Under the pieces are notes generated by a model. The model was given only the letters and a program-made list of their open reading frames with translations, ran no database searches and was not told where the DNA came from. Shown here one piece after another: positions 8,586-17,687 of a DNA stretch of 64,000 bases; positions within the stretch are counted from its first letter, which is position 1, and each line of letters starts with the position of its first letter. The translations under genes and the position numbers were made by a program. The stretch comes from Sinomonas sp. ASV486 (GTDB lineage: Bacteria > Actinomycetota > Actinomycetes > Actinomycetales > Micrococcaceae). The DNA lies in contig NZ_JAVFJK010000005.1 in the NCBI RefSeq assembly GCF_030908215.1, forward strand, positions 124,001-188,000. The letters are read 5' to 3'.

Positions 8586-9188
8586 ATGAGCGAGAAGCTC
8601 GCAGCAGAAGTCCGCACCGAGTTCGGCAAGGGCTACGCCCGCCGCACGCGCGTTGCCGGCAAGATCCCGGCCGTCATCTACGGGCACGGCGCCGATCCGA
8701 TCCACGTGGCTCTCCCGGCCCGCGCGACGACGCTTGCCCTGCGTGTCGCCAACGCGCTCCTCACGCTCGACATCGCGGGCGAGGAGCACCTCGCGATTGT
8801 CAAGGACATCCAGCGCAACGCCGTGCGCCAGGAGATCGAGCATCTGGACCTCCTGACCGTCAAGCGCGGCGAGAAGGTCACCGTCGACGTCCCCGTCCAC
8901 CTCACGGGTGAGGTCGCCGCGGGCGCCGTCGCGAACCAGGAGGCCATGACCGTCTCCATCGAGGCCGAGGCCACGCACCTGCCTACCGCGCTCGAGGTCA
9001 GCATCGAGGGCCGCGAGGCAGGGCAGCACGTCCACGCCTCCGACATCGAGCTCCCGAAGGGCTCCATCCTGCTGAGCGACCCCGAGACCCTCGTGGTCAA
9101 CGTCTCCGAGCCGGTTGCCGAGGAGCCCGAGGCAGAGGCCGCCGAGGCTTCCACCGAGGCCCCCGCCGAGGCTCCTGCCGCAGAGTAA
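8586..9188 (+). CDS. rplY: 50S ribosomal protein L25 / general stress protein Ctc
   Basis: 200 residues from the ATG at 8586, behind GAAGGAG. Residues 1-95 form the L25 5S-rRNA-binding domain (AEVRTEFGKGYARRTR, GKIPAVIYG). Residues 95-180 form the TL5/Ctc C-terminal beta domain (VDVPVHLTGEVAAG). An Ala/Glu-rich acidic tail follows. The upstream frame open back to 8136 is spurious because it runs through the prs terminator. The 180-base leader contains a 6-bp hairpin (8539-8555) and could be used for autoregulation, which is inference. rplY and pth are neighbours in many actinobacteria. Confidence 0.95.
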   Translation: MSEKLAAEVRTEFGKGYARRTRVAGKIPAVIYGHGADPIHVALPARATTLALRVANALLTLDIAGEEHLAIVKDIQRNAVRQEIEHLDLLTVKRGEKVTVDVPVHLTGEVAAGAVANQEAMTVSIEAEATHLPTALEVSIEGREAGQHVHASDIELPKGSILLSDPETLVVNVSEPVAEEPEAEAAEASTEAPAEAPAAE

Positions 9189-9225
9189 TCCCCGCCGCAG
9201 AGTAGGCTCAGACGTCGAAGGGCGT

Positions 9226-9264
9226 GAGGCGGCCCGCCCCACCGGGGTGGGCCGCCTCTTCTCT
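9226..9264 (+). terminator. Intrinsic terminator between rplY and pth
   Basis: A 15-bp stem with one G-U pair (9226-9240 with 9244-9258) and a 3-base loop, followed by the T-rich TTCTCT. It begins 37 bases after the rplY stop. Confidence 0.85.
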
Positions 9265-9315
9265 GCGTTCCCTGCCTTCCCCGCCCGACGCCCCACCTGA
9301 CTGAGGAGTGCATCC

Positions 9316-9903
9316 ATGACTGAGACGTGGCTCATCGTGGGCCTGGGCAATCCGGGACCCGAGTACAGCGGCAACCGCCATAACGTCGGCCAAATGGTCC
9401 TCGACGAGCTGGCGTCCCGAATGGGAGCCAGGTTCGCCGCGCACAAGGGTGCACGCGCCGTCGTGCTCGAGGGTCGGCTCTGGGTCGGTGGGCCCCGTGC
9501 CGTGCTCGCCAAGCCGCTCACCTACATGAACGTCTCGGGCGGGCCGACGTCATCGCTGGCGAAGTACTACGGGGTCGACCCCGCGCACGTCGTCGCTGTG
9601 CATGACGAGCTCGACATCCCGTTCAACACGGTCAGGCTCAAGCTGGGCGGGGGAGAGGGCGGCCACAACGGCCTCCGGGACATCTCCAAAGCCCTCGGCA
9701 CCAAGGACTACCTTCGCGTGCGGGCCGGGGTGGGCCGGCCGCCCGGCCGGATGGACGCCGCGGACTTCGTGCTCCGCGACTTCTCCGCCGCGGAGAAGAA
9801 GGACCTCCCCTTCCTTCTCGATGAGTCGGCCGACGCCGTCGAGGCGCTCGTGCGCGACGGCCTCGCCGCGGCGCAGCAGAAGTTCCATCCGGCCAAGGCG
9901 TAG
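9316..9903 (+). CDS. pth: Peptidyl-tRNA hydrolase
   Basis: 195 residues from the ATG at 9316, behind CTGAGGAG. It releases peptides from peptidyl-tRNA that has dropped off the ribosome. The N-terminal motif [17 protein letters not shown] contains the catalytic His. [20 protein letters not shown] and [18 protein letters not shown] are the further conserved Pth blocks, including the second active-site region. Length and order are normal. It is the last housekeeping gene before the LuxR-ATPase island. Confidence 0.96.
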   Translation: MTETWLIVGLGNPGPEYSGNRHNVGQMVLDELASRMGARFAAHKGARAVVLEGRLWVGGPRAVLAKPLTYMNVSGGPTSSLAKYYGVDPAHVVAVHDELDIPFNTVRLKLGGGEGGHNGLRDISKALGTKDYLRVRAGVGRPPGRMDAADFVLRDFSAAEKKDLPFLLDESADAVEALVRDGLAAAQQKFHPAKA

Positions 9904-9970
9904 TTGGCGCCCAGAATGTGACGTCGGCTCCTGCCCGGGCCCGTGGGACCGCGGTATCGTGTCCCCAGCA

Positions 9971-9987
9971 ACGTTCCGAAGGAACGT
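9971..9987. promoter_or_regulatory. Palindrome upstream of the first LuxR-ATPase gene
   Basis: ACGTTCC-GAA-GGAACGT is a perfect 7-bp inverted repeat, 27 bases before the ATG at 10015. It could be an operator or a short mRNA hairpin. I did not find the same palindrome upstream of the third regulator gene. Confidence 0.35.
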
Positions 9988-10014
9988 ACCGACGCATGGG
10001 GGCGAAGGTCATAG

Positions 10015-12738
10015 ATGGGGATTCGATTGGGGCTGTCCGGGGACAGCCAGATCATCCACGACGCGCAGGCACGCCTCAGCGACAGGCTGGCGTGGGCCCG
10101 CGTAGTCCGTGCGAAGGAGATCGCCACGGCCGAACAGGCCTTGGCTGATCCGTCGACGTACGGCGTTGTGGTCACCGGCGACGCGAGCTTCGGCAAGTCG
10201 GCGGTGGCCTCTGTGCTGCTCAACGACCTCGAGGCAGTCGCCTACACCGTGCGCCTGCGGAGCACAATCATGGGCACCGAGACACCGTACGGGGCGCTCA
10301 ACGTGCTCCTCGCGCGGCTCCCCGAAGACGCCCAGGACGATCCGGGCACGATCATGCGCGGGATCCTGCAGCTGCTCGCCTCGGATGCGCGCGGCCGCGA
10401 GGCGGTCATGTCGCTCGAGACCTCCCACAACCTCGACGAGCTGAGCACGGCGACGCTCGTGAACGTCATGGTCACCGGCACCGCGAAGCTCGTGATCGTC
10501 GCCGATCGGGCGAGCGAACTGCCCACCGACTTCCACTGGATGCTCTCCGAGGAGCGCTTGCGGGAAGTGCCTTTGGCTGCACTTGATCCCGAGGACACGC
10601 TGACTGGCGTGCGCGAGCTCCTCGGGGCGCTCGTGCCGCAGACGGTCGCGCTCCAGCTTCACGGCCTCTCGCGCGGCAATCCGCAAGTACTGCTGTTGAC
10701 GGTCTCCGAGCTCCTCCAGCGGGGCGCGCTGACGGTGGCCGACGGCGTGTGGACGCTTCCGCCCGACACTGACACGAGCGGGATCCGGCAGCTCGACGAC
10801 CTCGTGAGGGCCCGCTTCCAGCGTCATCCCGCGCAGATCCAGGAGATCATCGAGGCGCTCGCGTGCGCCCGGCGCATCCCGCTCGTGCGGCTCGCGTCCA
10901 CGTTCCGGGGCGAGGACCTCGCCCAGATGGAACGCGACGGGCTCCTCGCCATCGATGAGGGAGGCCGCCAGTCTGTCTCCCTCGCCGACGCGCTCATGGG
11001 CGACGTCGTGCGCGGCTGGCTCTCGGTGCCGCGGCGGCGCGAGCTGCGCGCCCTCCTCATGGCTGACGGTGAGCCGCCGCTCGACACCATCACGAACCTC
11101 GAGCTGCTCGGACTCGCGGCGTGGGCCCGTGAGTGCCACGCGCTGCTGCCCACGGGCCACGCTATCGCGGCGGCGGCCGAGTCGCTGCGCCTCTATGACG
11201 CGAAGTTCGCCCTCGAATGCCTCGACGGGGTCGAGCGGGACCCGAGCACATGGCCCACCGTCCAACGGCTGAGGGCCAGGGCGTTCCTCGTGCTCCAGCT
11301 GCCCCGGCAGTCGCTCGCTTGCCTCGATCAGGTGTCCGCGGCCGAACTGGACGCCGAGGGGCCAGTCGAGATGGCCACGTTCGTGGCGATCAGAGCCGAG
11401 GCCCTGCGCTGGGTTCCGGAAGGTGCCCGGGCGACGCGGGACCTCCTCGCGGACGTGCGCGGTGAGCTCCTCATTCGTGCCGGGACGGGCGCCTCATCGG
11501 ACGCGGAGAACGCCAGGGCCGCCGCACTGCTGGACCTCGCCGAGTTCGAGTACTGGGCCTTCCTCGGAGAGTTCGGGCGCATCGTGGGGCGCCTCGAGGC
11601 GACCGTGGCGGATCCCAACCCTGTCGACGAGGAGACTCGCCTGATGGCCGCCTCCATACTCATGGAGGCCCGCACCGTACTCGGACGGGAGCAGGAAGGC
11701 CTTGCCCTCCTGCACGAGCTCACTGCGCAGATCAACCTGGGCAGCGGGCCGCTGCGGATGCGCCGGGCGTTCGCGACGAGGGCTTTCGACGTGCTCCTCC
11801 TCAACGGACACTGGCGCCAGGCCCTCGCCCTGCTCAAGGCCGCACCGCAGTGGTCGCCCCACTACCTGAGTACGTCTGGGGCATCGGTCGAGCTGGCCGT
11901 GGGGCTGGCCTACGTCTACGCGGGCCGAGGGCACGAGGCGATCGGCTCGCTCCTGTCAGCGACCGCACTGTTCGAGCGGACGCCGGCGAGCAGATGGCTC
12001 GGCCTCGCGTGCGCAGCCACAGCCTTCGCCTATGCCCAGCAGGGTGATACGCCCTCGGCACGGAAATGGCTCAGCAGGCTCGAGGACTGTGAACCTGCCG
12101 CCGGGTATCGCACCGCTTCCTACATCGACTTCTGCTCCGCGATGGCCAGGCGGTGGATCGGCGAGCCACACGCTGCCGCGATGCTCGTCGAGTCCGCGCG
12201 CGAGGACATTGCCCACGGCCGCTGGAACCCGGCCGGAATCAAGCTCGTGGGCGCCACCGTGGAGGGCAGCGAGGACGACCTGCGCCTGCTTGAGGACGTC
12301 TGCGCCCATCGTCAAGGCCCGCTCGCCGAGATCGGTGAACGCCTCGCCCGCGGCACACGGACCGGAAGCCTCGATGACCTCGCTGCGGCCGCGGATCTTG
12401 CAGCCAGCCTCGAACTCGATGCCCTCGAATCGCGCTGCGCGGCGGTGGCCTTAGACGTGGCCCACGAAATCAACGAGGTCGTGGTGGCCCGATTCATGCA
12501 GGCACGCCTCGACACCCTCGCCGGTCGTGTCGTCATCCTGCCGGTCGTGCCCAGCCGGGCCCCGCGGGTACTCACGCAGCGGGAACGAGAGGTCGCCGCC
12601 CTTGCGGCGATGGGCGAGTCGAACAGGCGCATCGCGGAGGACCTCGGACTCTCGGTGCGCACGGTTGAGGGCCACCTCTACCAGGTGTTCAGCAAGCTCG
12701 CCGTCTCCACCCGCACCGAACTGGCGGAGTTCCTGTGA
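10015..12738 (+). CDS. LuxR-family large ATPase regulator (LAL type), member A1
   Basis: 907 residues. The N-terminus is followed by an AAA/STAND-like ATPase with Walker A GDASFGKS (residues 55-62). At the Walker B position the usual Asp-Asp is replaced by Glu-Thr (SLETSHNLDE, 133-142). The middle 400 residues are helical and TPR-like. The C-terminus (about 845-907) is a LuxR/GerE helix-turn-helix with LTQREREVAALAAMGES and SVRTVEGHLYQVFSKL. It is probably a cytoplasmic transcription factor of the MalT/LAL class whose signal is unknown. The neighbour A2 at 17688 is clearly paralogous in the N-terminal 65 and C-terminal 60 residues. Member B1 follows after 22 bases, so the two are probably co-transcribed. 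Confidence 0.9.
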   Translation: MGIRLGLSGDSQIIHDAQARLSDRLAWARVVRAKEIATAEQALADPSTYGVVVTGDASFGKSAVASVLLNDLEAVAYTVRLRSTIMGTETPYGALNVLLARLPEDAQDDPGTIMRGILQLLASDARGREAVMSLETSHNLDELSTATLVNVMVTGTAKLVIVADRASELPTDFHWMLSEERLREVPLAALDPEDTLTGVRELLGALVPQTVALQLHGLSRGNPQVLLLTVSELLQRGALTVADGVWTLPPDTDTSGIRQLDDLVRARFQRHPAQIQEIIEALACARRIPLVRLASTFRGEDLAQMERDGLLAIDEGGRQSVSLADALMGDVVRGWLSVPRRRELRALLMADGEPPLDTITNLELLGLAAWARECHALLPTGHAIAAAAESLRLYDAKFALECLDGVERDPSTWPTVQRLRARAFLVLQLPRQSLACLDQVSAAELDAEGPVEMATFVAIRAEALRWVPEGARATRDLLADVRGELLIRAGTGASSDAENARAAALLDLAEFEYWAFLGEFGRIVGRLEATVADPNPVDEETRLMAASILMEARTVLGREQEGLALLHELTAQINLGSGPLRMRRAFATRAFDVLLLNGHWRQALALLKAAPQWSPHYLSTSGASVELAVGLAYVYAGRGHEAIGSLLSATALFERTPASRWLGLACAATAFAYAQQGDTPSARKWLSRLEDCEPAAGYRTASYIDFCSAMARRWIGEPHAAAMLVESAREDIAHGRWNPAGIKLVGATVEGSEDDLRLLEDVCAHRQGPLAEIGERLARGTRTGSLDDLAAAADLAASLELDALESRCAAVALDVAHEINEVVVARFMQARLDTLAGRVVILPVVPSRAPRVLTQREREVAALAAMGESNRRIAEDLGLSVRTVEGHLYQVFSKLAVSTRTELAEFL

Positions 12739-12760
12739 CCATTGGCGACTGGGACCGCCC

Positions 12761-15475
12761 GTGAACGAGGAGCCTCCCGGGCCGCACGTGCTCCCTACCA
12801 CCGCGCGCGTCGTCGAGCTCGTCCAGCGGCCAGGAACGGCTGCTGTGCTCGTCCTCGGCGAGATGGGCGCGGGCAAGTCCGCGGTGCTCGACGGCGCGGC
12901 GCGGCTCCTCGACGGCGCGATGGAACTTCTCCGCCTCCACGGCAGCCCCTCGCTCGCGAAGGTGCCCTACGGCGTGCTCGCGCCCTTCCTTGGCGCACTT
13001 CCTCCCGAGGGGGCCGGATCGCGCGTCGAGGTGCTACGGGCGTTCTGGCGCGCCGTCGAAGCCCTCCGGCGGGATCGCAGAAGAGACCTCCTGCTCGTGA
13101 TCGACGATGCACACGAGCTCGACCCCGCGTCGAGCGAGGTGGTCGCCGAGCTCGTTTCGGCCCGATGGACCAAGGCATTCGTCGCGGCCCCCAGCGGTGC
13201 AGCGCTGCCCCGGCCGCTCATGGAGCTGTGGCTCGACGGCGGAGTCGAACGCGTGGACCTCGCTCCGCTGAGCGTCGACCAGGTCCGGGAGTTCATCGAG
13301 TCTGCCCTGGGCGGCCGCGTCCTGGCCTCGGTGCCGCGGCTCTTCTGGCAGGCATCGGAGGGCAATCCACTGGTGCTGGGCAGACTCGTCGATGAGGCCC
13401 GACGAGCCGGATCCCTCGCGCTGCGCGGGCAGACCTGGGTCATCACCGGCGAACTCCCGCATCAGGGCGTTGGACTGGTCGGCCTCGCACGGGCGCAGCT
13501 CGCGCGCCTGACGGCGCCCGAGCGGGAAGCGCTGAGCCTGATTGTCGTTGCCGAGCCGGCGCCGCTCGAATTGATCGAACGCGAATACGGCGCAGAGACC
13601 ATCCAGCGTCTTGTCGCGACCCGCCTCGTTCGTCCGCCCGAGGGGCCCGATGGAGTGCTCCGCCTGCGGCATCCCGTGTATGGCAACGCCCTCCTCTCGC
13701 TCATCCCGCGCACCACGTCGCTCGAGCTGAGGCAGCATGCGACCGAGTACGTGGCCCACCAGACGTCGACAGCGGAGGGCCTGCTGCGCGCCACCACCTG
13801 GGCTCTGGACTGCGGCTTCACGATGGAGGACGCAACGCTCTTGGCCGCCGCCCAACTGGGGCTTCGCCTCTATGAGACCTCGCTCGCCGTGCGGGCTGCC
13901 CGCGCCGTCGGGGACCCCGAGCTGCGCCCCGCCGCCGATGAGGTGCTCGGCCAGGTCGCCTACAGTCGGGGCGAGTACGCTGAGGCCGCTGCGCTGCTAA
14001 GGCCGAGCGGAGGCCTCGACGGCAGGACCCACGCCTGCCTCACGGGAGGTCTCGTGTGGATCTTCGCCCGCACCGCGTTGGGCCACTCGGCTGGGGCCAT
14101 CCGCGACGACGTCGACCGACTGGAGGATGGAGAGGTCAGGGAGGTCCTCGGCCTCGTGCTCGATTCACTCGTGGGTGACTCCGCGCGGGTCGCCGAGCGT
14201 CTGGCCCGGAGGCAGGCCGCGCGTGCGCACGACGCTCGCGCGGACGATCTGGCAGAGATCGTCGTCCAGTCTGTCCGGGCTGAGCTCCTCGTCGGCGCGG
14301 GCCACCCAATACAGGCGCTCGCTGCCGTGCGAGGCCGGCTCACCCGGGCCGTGGAGGGCAACATCGTGACGCCGTTCGTTCAGTCCTTCGCGACCGCACG
14401 GCTGCTCATCGCAGATCTCACTGCAGGGCAGTGGGACGCGGCCGACGCCGACGTCCAGCGATTCCTCATCGCCTCCAACGCCGGTCTGGTTGCAGACGGC
14501 GCCGCCGCTGAGACGGCGCGGGGCCTGAGCCTGCTGCGCAGGGGTATGTTCCGCGATGCCCTCGCCGCGCTCACTCCGGCCGTCGACGCGCTGCGGGGAC
14601 GCGATCCCCAGCACGTCGTCGGCCTCGCGGCGTCGACCGCTGCCTACGCAGGTGTGCGACTCGGGGAGTACGACGTCGCGCGCGGGCTCCTCATCGACGT
14701 CGAGAATCCCGCGAATCCCGGAGTTTCCCTTCTCCGGCCCTTGGTCGACCTCTTCGCCGCGGCCGCGAGAGCCGGGCTCGCCGGACCGGGCGCACTGCCG
14801 GTCGCCGAGGCTGGCCGGGACCTCGAGGCAGTGCTGGAGCGGATGTCCGGCAGGGGTCGGCTCGACCTTGAGATCCAGGGCGAGATCCTCTGGCTCGAAG
14901 CCGGGCACCGTAGCCGGCTCGACCGGCTGCGGGACGTCGCGGAGAGGATCGAGGGGGCGTGGGCTGCGTCGGCTGCCCGCATGGCCTCGGCGCTCATCGA
15001 CGGCTCCCCAGCGACGCTGCTTGAAGCAGCGGAGTCCCTCTTTGCGGCCGGTGCGGTGTGGAACTCACGGGAGTGCTTTGCGGATGCCTCGCGCGCCCTC
15101 GACAGGATGCTGCGCCGCGCCGACGCGCGCGAGGCCTGGGCGAGGAAGACGGACTGCGACGCCATCCTGGGGGACGAGGGCCCGGCGCTCGCCCCGCCGG
15201 AGGTGAAGCGCCTCACCCGCAGGGAACGCGAGGTCGTGGCCTTTGCCGTGTCCGGGCTCAGCGACCGGGAGATCGCTCAGAGGCTCACGGTATCGGTGAG
15301 AACGGTGGAGGGGCACCTCTACAGGGCCTATGCGAAGCTCGATGTGACGAGCCGCGAACAGCTCACGTCTGCCGTGGGCAGAACACGCCGGAGCACACCC
15401 TCGGCGCGCGCAATCGAGTACACCTCGAACGGGACCAAGTACTCTGTCTCCGACGGGGTACCGAAATACGAGTAG
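12761..15475 (+). CDS. LuxR-family large ATPase regulator (LAL type), member B1
   Basis: 904 residues from the GTG at 12761 (MNEEPPGPHVLP). The frame is open back to 12527 inside A1, but that part is a shadow. Walker A is GEMGAGKS (33-40) and a canonical Walker B follows (LLLVIDDAHELD, 110-121). The middle is Ala/Leu-rich and helical. The C-terminal GerE domain has LTRREREVVAFAVSG and SVRTVEGHLYRAYAKL. Unlike its relatives it carries about 30 extra residues after the HTH (GRTRRSTPSARAIEY and on). It is the only one of the four with both ATPase motifs intact. It probably acts with A1, because the same A-then-B order recurs at 17.7-23.2 kb. Confidence 0.9.
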   Translation: MNEEPPGPHVLPTTARVVELVQRPGTAAVLVLGEMGAGKSAVLDGAARLLDGAMELLRLHGSPSLAKVPYGVLAPFLGALPPEGAGSRVEVLRAFWRAVEALRRDRRRDLLLVIDDAHELDPASSEVVAELVSARWTKAFVAAPSGAALPRPLMELWLDGGVERVDLAPLSVDQVREFIESALGGRVLASVPRLFWQASEGNPLVLGRLVDEARRAGSLALRGQTWVITGELPHQGVGLVGLARAQLARLTAPEREALSLIVVAEPAPLELIEREYGAETIQRLVATRLVRPPEGPDGVLRLRHPVYGNALLSLIPRTTSLELRQHATEYVAHQTSTAEGLLRATTWALDCGFTMEDATLLAAAQLGLRLYETSLAVRAARAVGDPELRPAADEVLGQVAYSRGEYAEAAALLRPSGGLDGRTHACLTGGLVWIFARTALGHSAGAIRDDVDRLEDGEVREVLGLVLDSLVGDSARVAERLARRQAARAHDARADDLAEIVVQSVRAELLVGAGHPIQALAAVRGRLTRAVEGNIVTPFVQSFATARLLIADLTAGQWDAADADVQRFLIASNAGLVADGAAAETARGLSLLRRGMFRDALAALTPAVDALRGRDPQHVVGLAASTAAYAGVRLGEYDVARGLLIDVENPANPGVSLLRPLVDLFAAAARAGLAGPGALPVAEAGRDLEAVLERMSGRGRLDLEIQGEILWLEAGHRSRLDRLRDVAERIEGAWAASAARMASALIDGSPATLLEAAESLFAAGAVWNSRECFADASRALDRMLRRADAREAWARKTDCDAILGDEGPALAPPEVKRLTRREREVVAFAVSGLSDREIAQRLTVSVRTVEGHLYRAYAKLDVTSREQLTSAVGRTRRSTPSARAIEYTSNGTKYSVSDGVPKYE

Positions 15476-15778
15476 CGGCTACGCATGTGGCACTAAACGC
15501 CCAGTGCCACAGTTGAGATGTGGCCGGAGTCGACAAGACTCGTGGCCTCGTCGCCCCAAGGACTGGGTCGGCGGCGTCGGAACCTCCCCGAGACCAAGGT
15601 TCCTCCCCCCAGCCGCCGCCGACCCGACCTTGGGTCCCCTACCGGAGAATGGACCCCTGAGAGTCCTCCGGCGCTGCCTGCCCTCCCGGCGTGGAACAAT
15701 AGATTCCGGCACGTCTTCGTGCCGTAATTCAGGTAGTCTGCGAAAGCAGCTTCGTTCCACCCCGAAGGAGCCCATCCC
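15476..15778 (+). other. Structured intergenic region before sufS
   Basis: 303 bases without a gene. A nested hairpin spans 15565-15625: an outer 11-bp perfect stem (15565-15575 with 15615-15625) and an inner 7-bp stem (15579-15585 with 15597-15603). A second small stem, CGGCACG-TCTT-CGTGCCG, lies at 15707-15724. The first may terminate the A1-B1 transcript; the second lies in the sufS leader. No known riboswitch or T-box was recognised, and no convincing Rrf2/SufR site. Confidence 0.5.
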
Positions 15779-17125
15779 GTGGCCCTGGTCAAGACGCCGC
15801 CGACCCTCGTGCCCTCCCCAGCCGCGCTGGATGATGCCGAGGTGGAGCGCATCCGCAACGACTTCCCCGTGCTGGACCAGACGATCCACGGCCACCCGCT
15901 GGTCTACCTGGACTCGGGCGCCACGAGCCAGCACCCCCGGAGCGTGCTCGAGGCCGAGCAGGACTTCTACGAGCAGCGCAACGCCGCCGTGCACCGCGGA
16001 GCCCACGAGCTAGCTGTGAGGGCTACCGACGCGTACGAGGATGCGCGCGTTGCCGTGGCGCGGTTCGTCGGAGCGGCCCCGGACGAGATCGTCTGGACCT
16101 CCAATGCCACGGAGGCCATTAACCTGGTCGCCTACGCACTCGGCAACGCCTCCGCGTGGGCCGAGCGTGGCCGCGGCGGAGCCGGGATGCGGGAGCTCGC
16201 CGTCGGGCCCGGCGACGAGATCGTCGTCACTGAGCTTGAGCACCATGCGAACCTCATCCCGTGGCAGGAACTCGCCTTCCGGACAGGCGCGACGCTGAGG
16301 TGGATCCCCATCGACGACGCTGGCCGGCTCCGGATGGACGAGGCCGAGAAGATCATCGGGCCCCGGACGAGAGTGGTCGCGTTCGCGCATGCGTCCAACG
16401 TGCTCGGCTCCGTCGCGCCCGTCGAGGAGCTCGTCGGGCTCGCCCGCCGTGTGGGCGCACTCACGGTCCTCGACGCGTGCCAGTCCGCGCCGCACATGCC
16501 CCTCGACCTCGCCGGGCTCGGAGTCGACTTCGCGGCCTTCTCTGGCCACAAGATGCTCGCGCCCACCGGCATCGGCGCGCTCTACGGGCGCCGCGAGCTG
16601 CTCGACGCGCTTCCGCCCGTGCTCGTCGGAGGATCGATGATCACGACCGTGACCATGGAGCGGGCCGAGTATCTCCCGGCACCGCAGCGATTCGAGGCGG
16701 GCACCCAGCGCATCTCCCAGGCCGTGGCCTTCGCCGCGGCAGTCGACTACCTGAACCACGTGGGCATGGACCGCATCCACGCGTGGGAGGCGGGGCTGGG
16801 CGCGCGCCTCGCCGAAGGCATCGCCGCGGTTCCCGGCGTGCGGCTCCTGGGCCCGGCTCCCGGTGCGGAATGGCACGGCTCCGGCCGGATCGGTCTGGCA
16901 GCCTTCAACGTCGAGGGGGTACACGCGCACGACGTCGGGCAGTACCTCGACAGCGCGGGCATCGCCGTGCGCGTGGGCCACCACTGCGCCCAGCCGCTCC
17001 ATCGGCGCCTCGGTCTGACCGCGTCGACCCGTGCGAGCGCCTACCTGTACACGACCACGGCGGAGGTCGAGGCCTTCCTCGGCGCCCTCGCCGAGGTCCG
17101 AGCCTATTTCGGAGTGGCCCGATGA
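15779..17125 (+). CDS. sufS: Cysteine desulfurase, SufS type
   Basis: 448 residues, GTG start, ribosome site GAAGGAG at 15764-15770. A PLP enzyme that takes sulfur from cysteine for Fe-S cluster assembly. The PLP lysine lies in FSGHKMLAPTGIGALYG, and the persulfide cysteine in RVGHHCAQPLHRR near the C-terminus, the class II (SufS) pattern. VYLDSGATSQHPRSVLEAE and ASNVLGSVAPV are further family blocks. Length is slightly long because of an N-terminal extension. Its stop overlaps the sufU start (ATGA), so the two are translationally coupled. No sufBCD is nearby, so scaffold genes lie elsewhere. The gene pair is flanked on both sides by LuxR-ATPase pairs. Confidence 0.94.
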   Translation: MALVKTPPTLVPSPAALDDAEVERIRNDFPVLDQTIHGHPLVYLDSGATSQHPRSVLEAEQDFYEQRNAAVHRGAHELAVRATDAYEDARVAVARFVGAAPDEIVWTSNATEAINLVAYALGNASAWAERGRGGAGMRELAVGPGDEIVVTELEHHANLIPWQELAFRTGATLRWIPIDDAGRLRMDEAEKIIGPRTRVVAFAHASNVLGSVAPVEELVGLARRVGALTVLDACQSAPHMPLDLAGLGVDFAAFSGHKMLAPTGIGALYGRRELLDALPPVLVGGSMITTVTMERAEYLPAPQRFEAGTQRISQAVAFAAAVDYLNHVGMDRIHAWEAGLGARLAEGIAAVPGVRLLGPAPGAEWHGSGRIGLAAFNVEGVHAHDVGQYLDSAGIAVRVGHHCAQPLHRRLGLTASTRASAYLYTTTAEVEAFLGALAEVRAYFGVAR

Positions 17126-17577
17126 GCCTTGATTCCCTGTACCAGCAGCTGATCCTCGAGCACGCCAAGGCCAAGCACGGCAGCGGCCTCGCGTGGAAAC
17201 CGGGGGCCGAGCCGCTCCCTGCAGGGACGGGCCAGTCGCACCAGCTCAACCCGGTGTGCGGTGACGAAGTGACGGTCCGTGTTGAGGTGAGCGGCGGCGT
17301 CGTGAGCTCGGTGCGTTGGGACGGAGCCGGCTGCTCGATCTCGATGGCGTCCGCGTCGGTGCTGCACGACATGGCCGAGGGGCTCACGGTGGCCGAGTTC
17401 GGCGAGCTCGTCGGGGCCTTCCGCGAGATGCTGCGCTCTCGCGGCACCATCGAGGCCGATCCTGAAGTCCTCGGCGATGCCGCGGCCTTCTCTGGCGTGT
17501 CCCGCTATGCGGCACGGGTCAAGTGCGCCATGATTGCCTGGGTTGCCGCCGAGGACGCCGCGCGCCAGGCAGCATAG
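17122..17577 (+). CDS. sufU: SufU-type sulfur acceptor / iron-sulfur assembly protein
   Basis: 151 residues from the ATG at 17122, overlapping the sufS stop. A longer frame exists upstream inside sufS but is a shadow. The three conserved cysteines are visible in NPVCGDEV, GAGCSISMASASV and RVKCAMIAW, matching the zinc-binding SufU that receives persulfide from SufS in Gram-positive bacteria. The length is normal. The direct partner is the preceding SufS. Confidence 0.93.
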   Translation: MSLDSLYQQLILEHAKAKHGSGLAWKPGAEPLPAGTGQSHQLNPVCGDEVTVRVEVSGGVVSSVRWDGAGCSISMASASVLHDMAEGLTVAEFGELVGAFREMLRSRGTIEADPEVLGDAAAFSGVSRYAARVKCAMIAWVAAEDAARQAA

Positions 17578-17687
17578 ACACCCGGACTCGGTCAAAAGTC
17601 TCTATTCGAGGGCCGGGCCTCTGACGTACGCTAAGCCCTGATTTGGGCGGACGAGCTGTTGCCGCCTGGGCTGTGGGGTGACTTGGC

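Noticed and set aside
15476-15778. Known riboswitch or T-box before sufS
   Set aside because: The hairpins do not show the conserved sequence of a SAM riboswitch, T-box or other class I can recognise.
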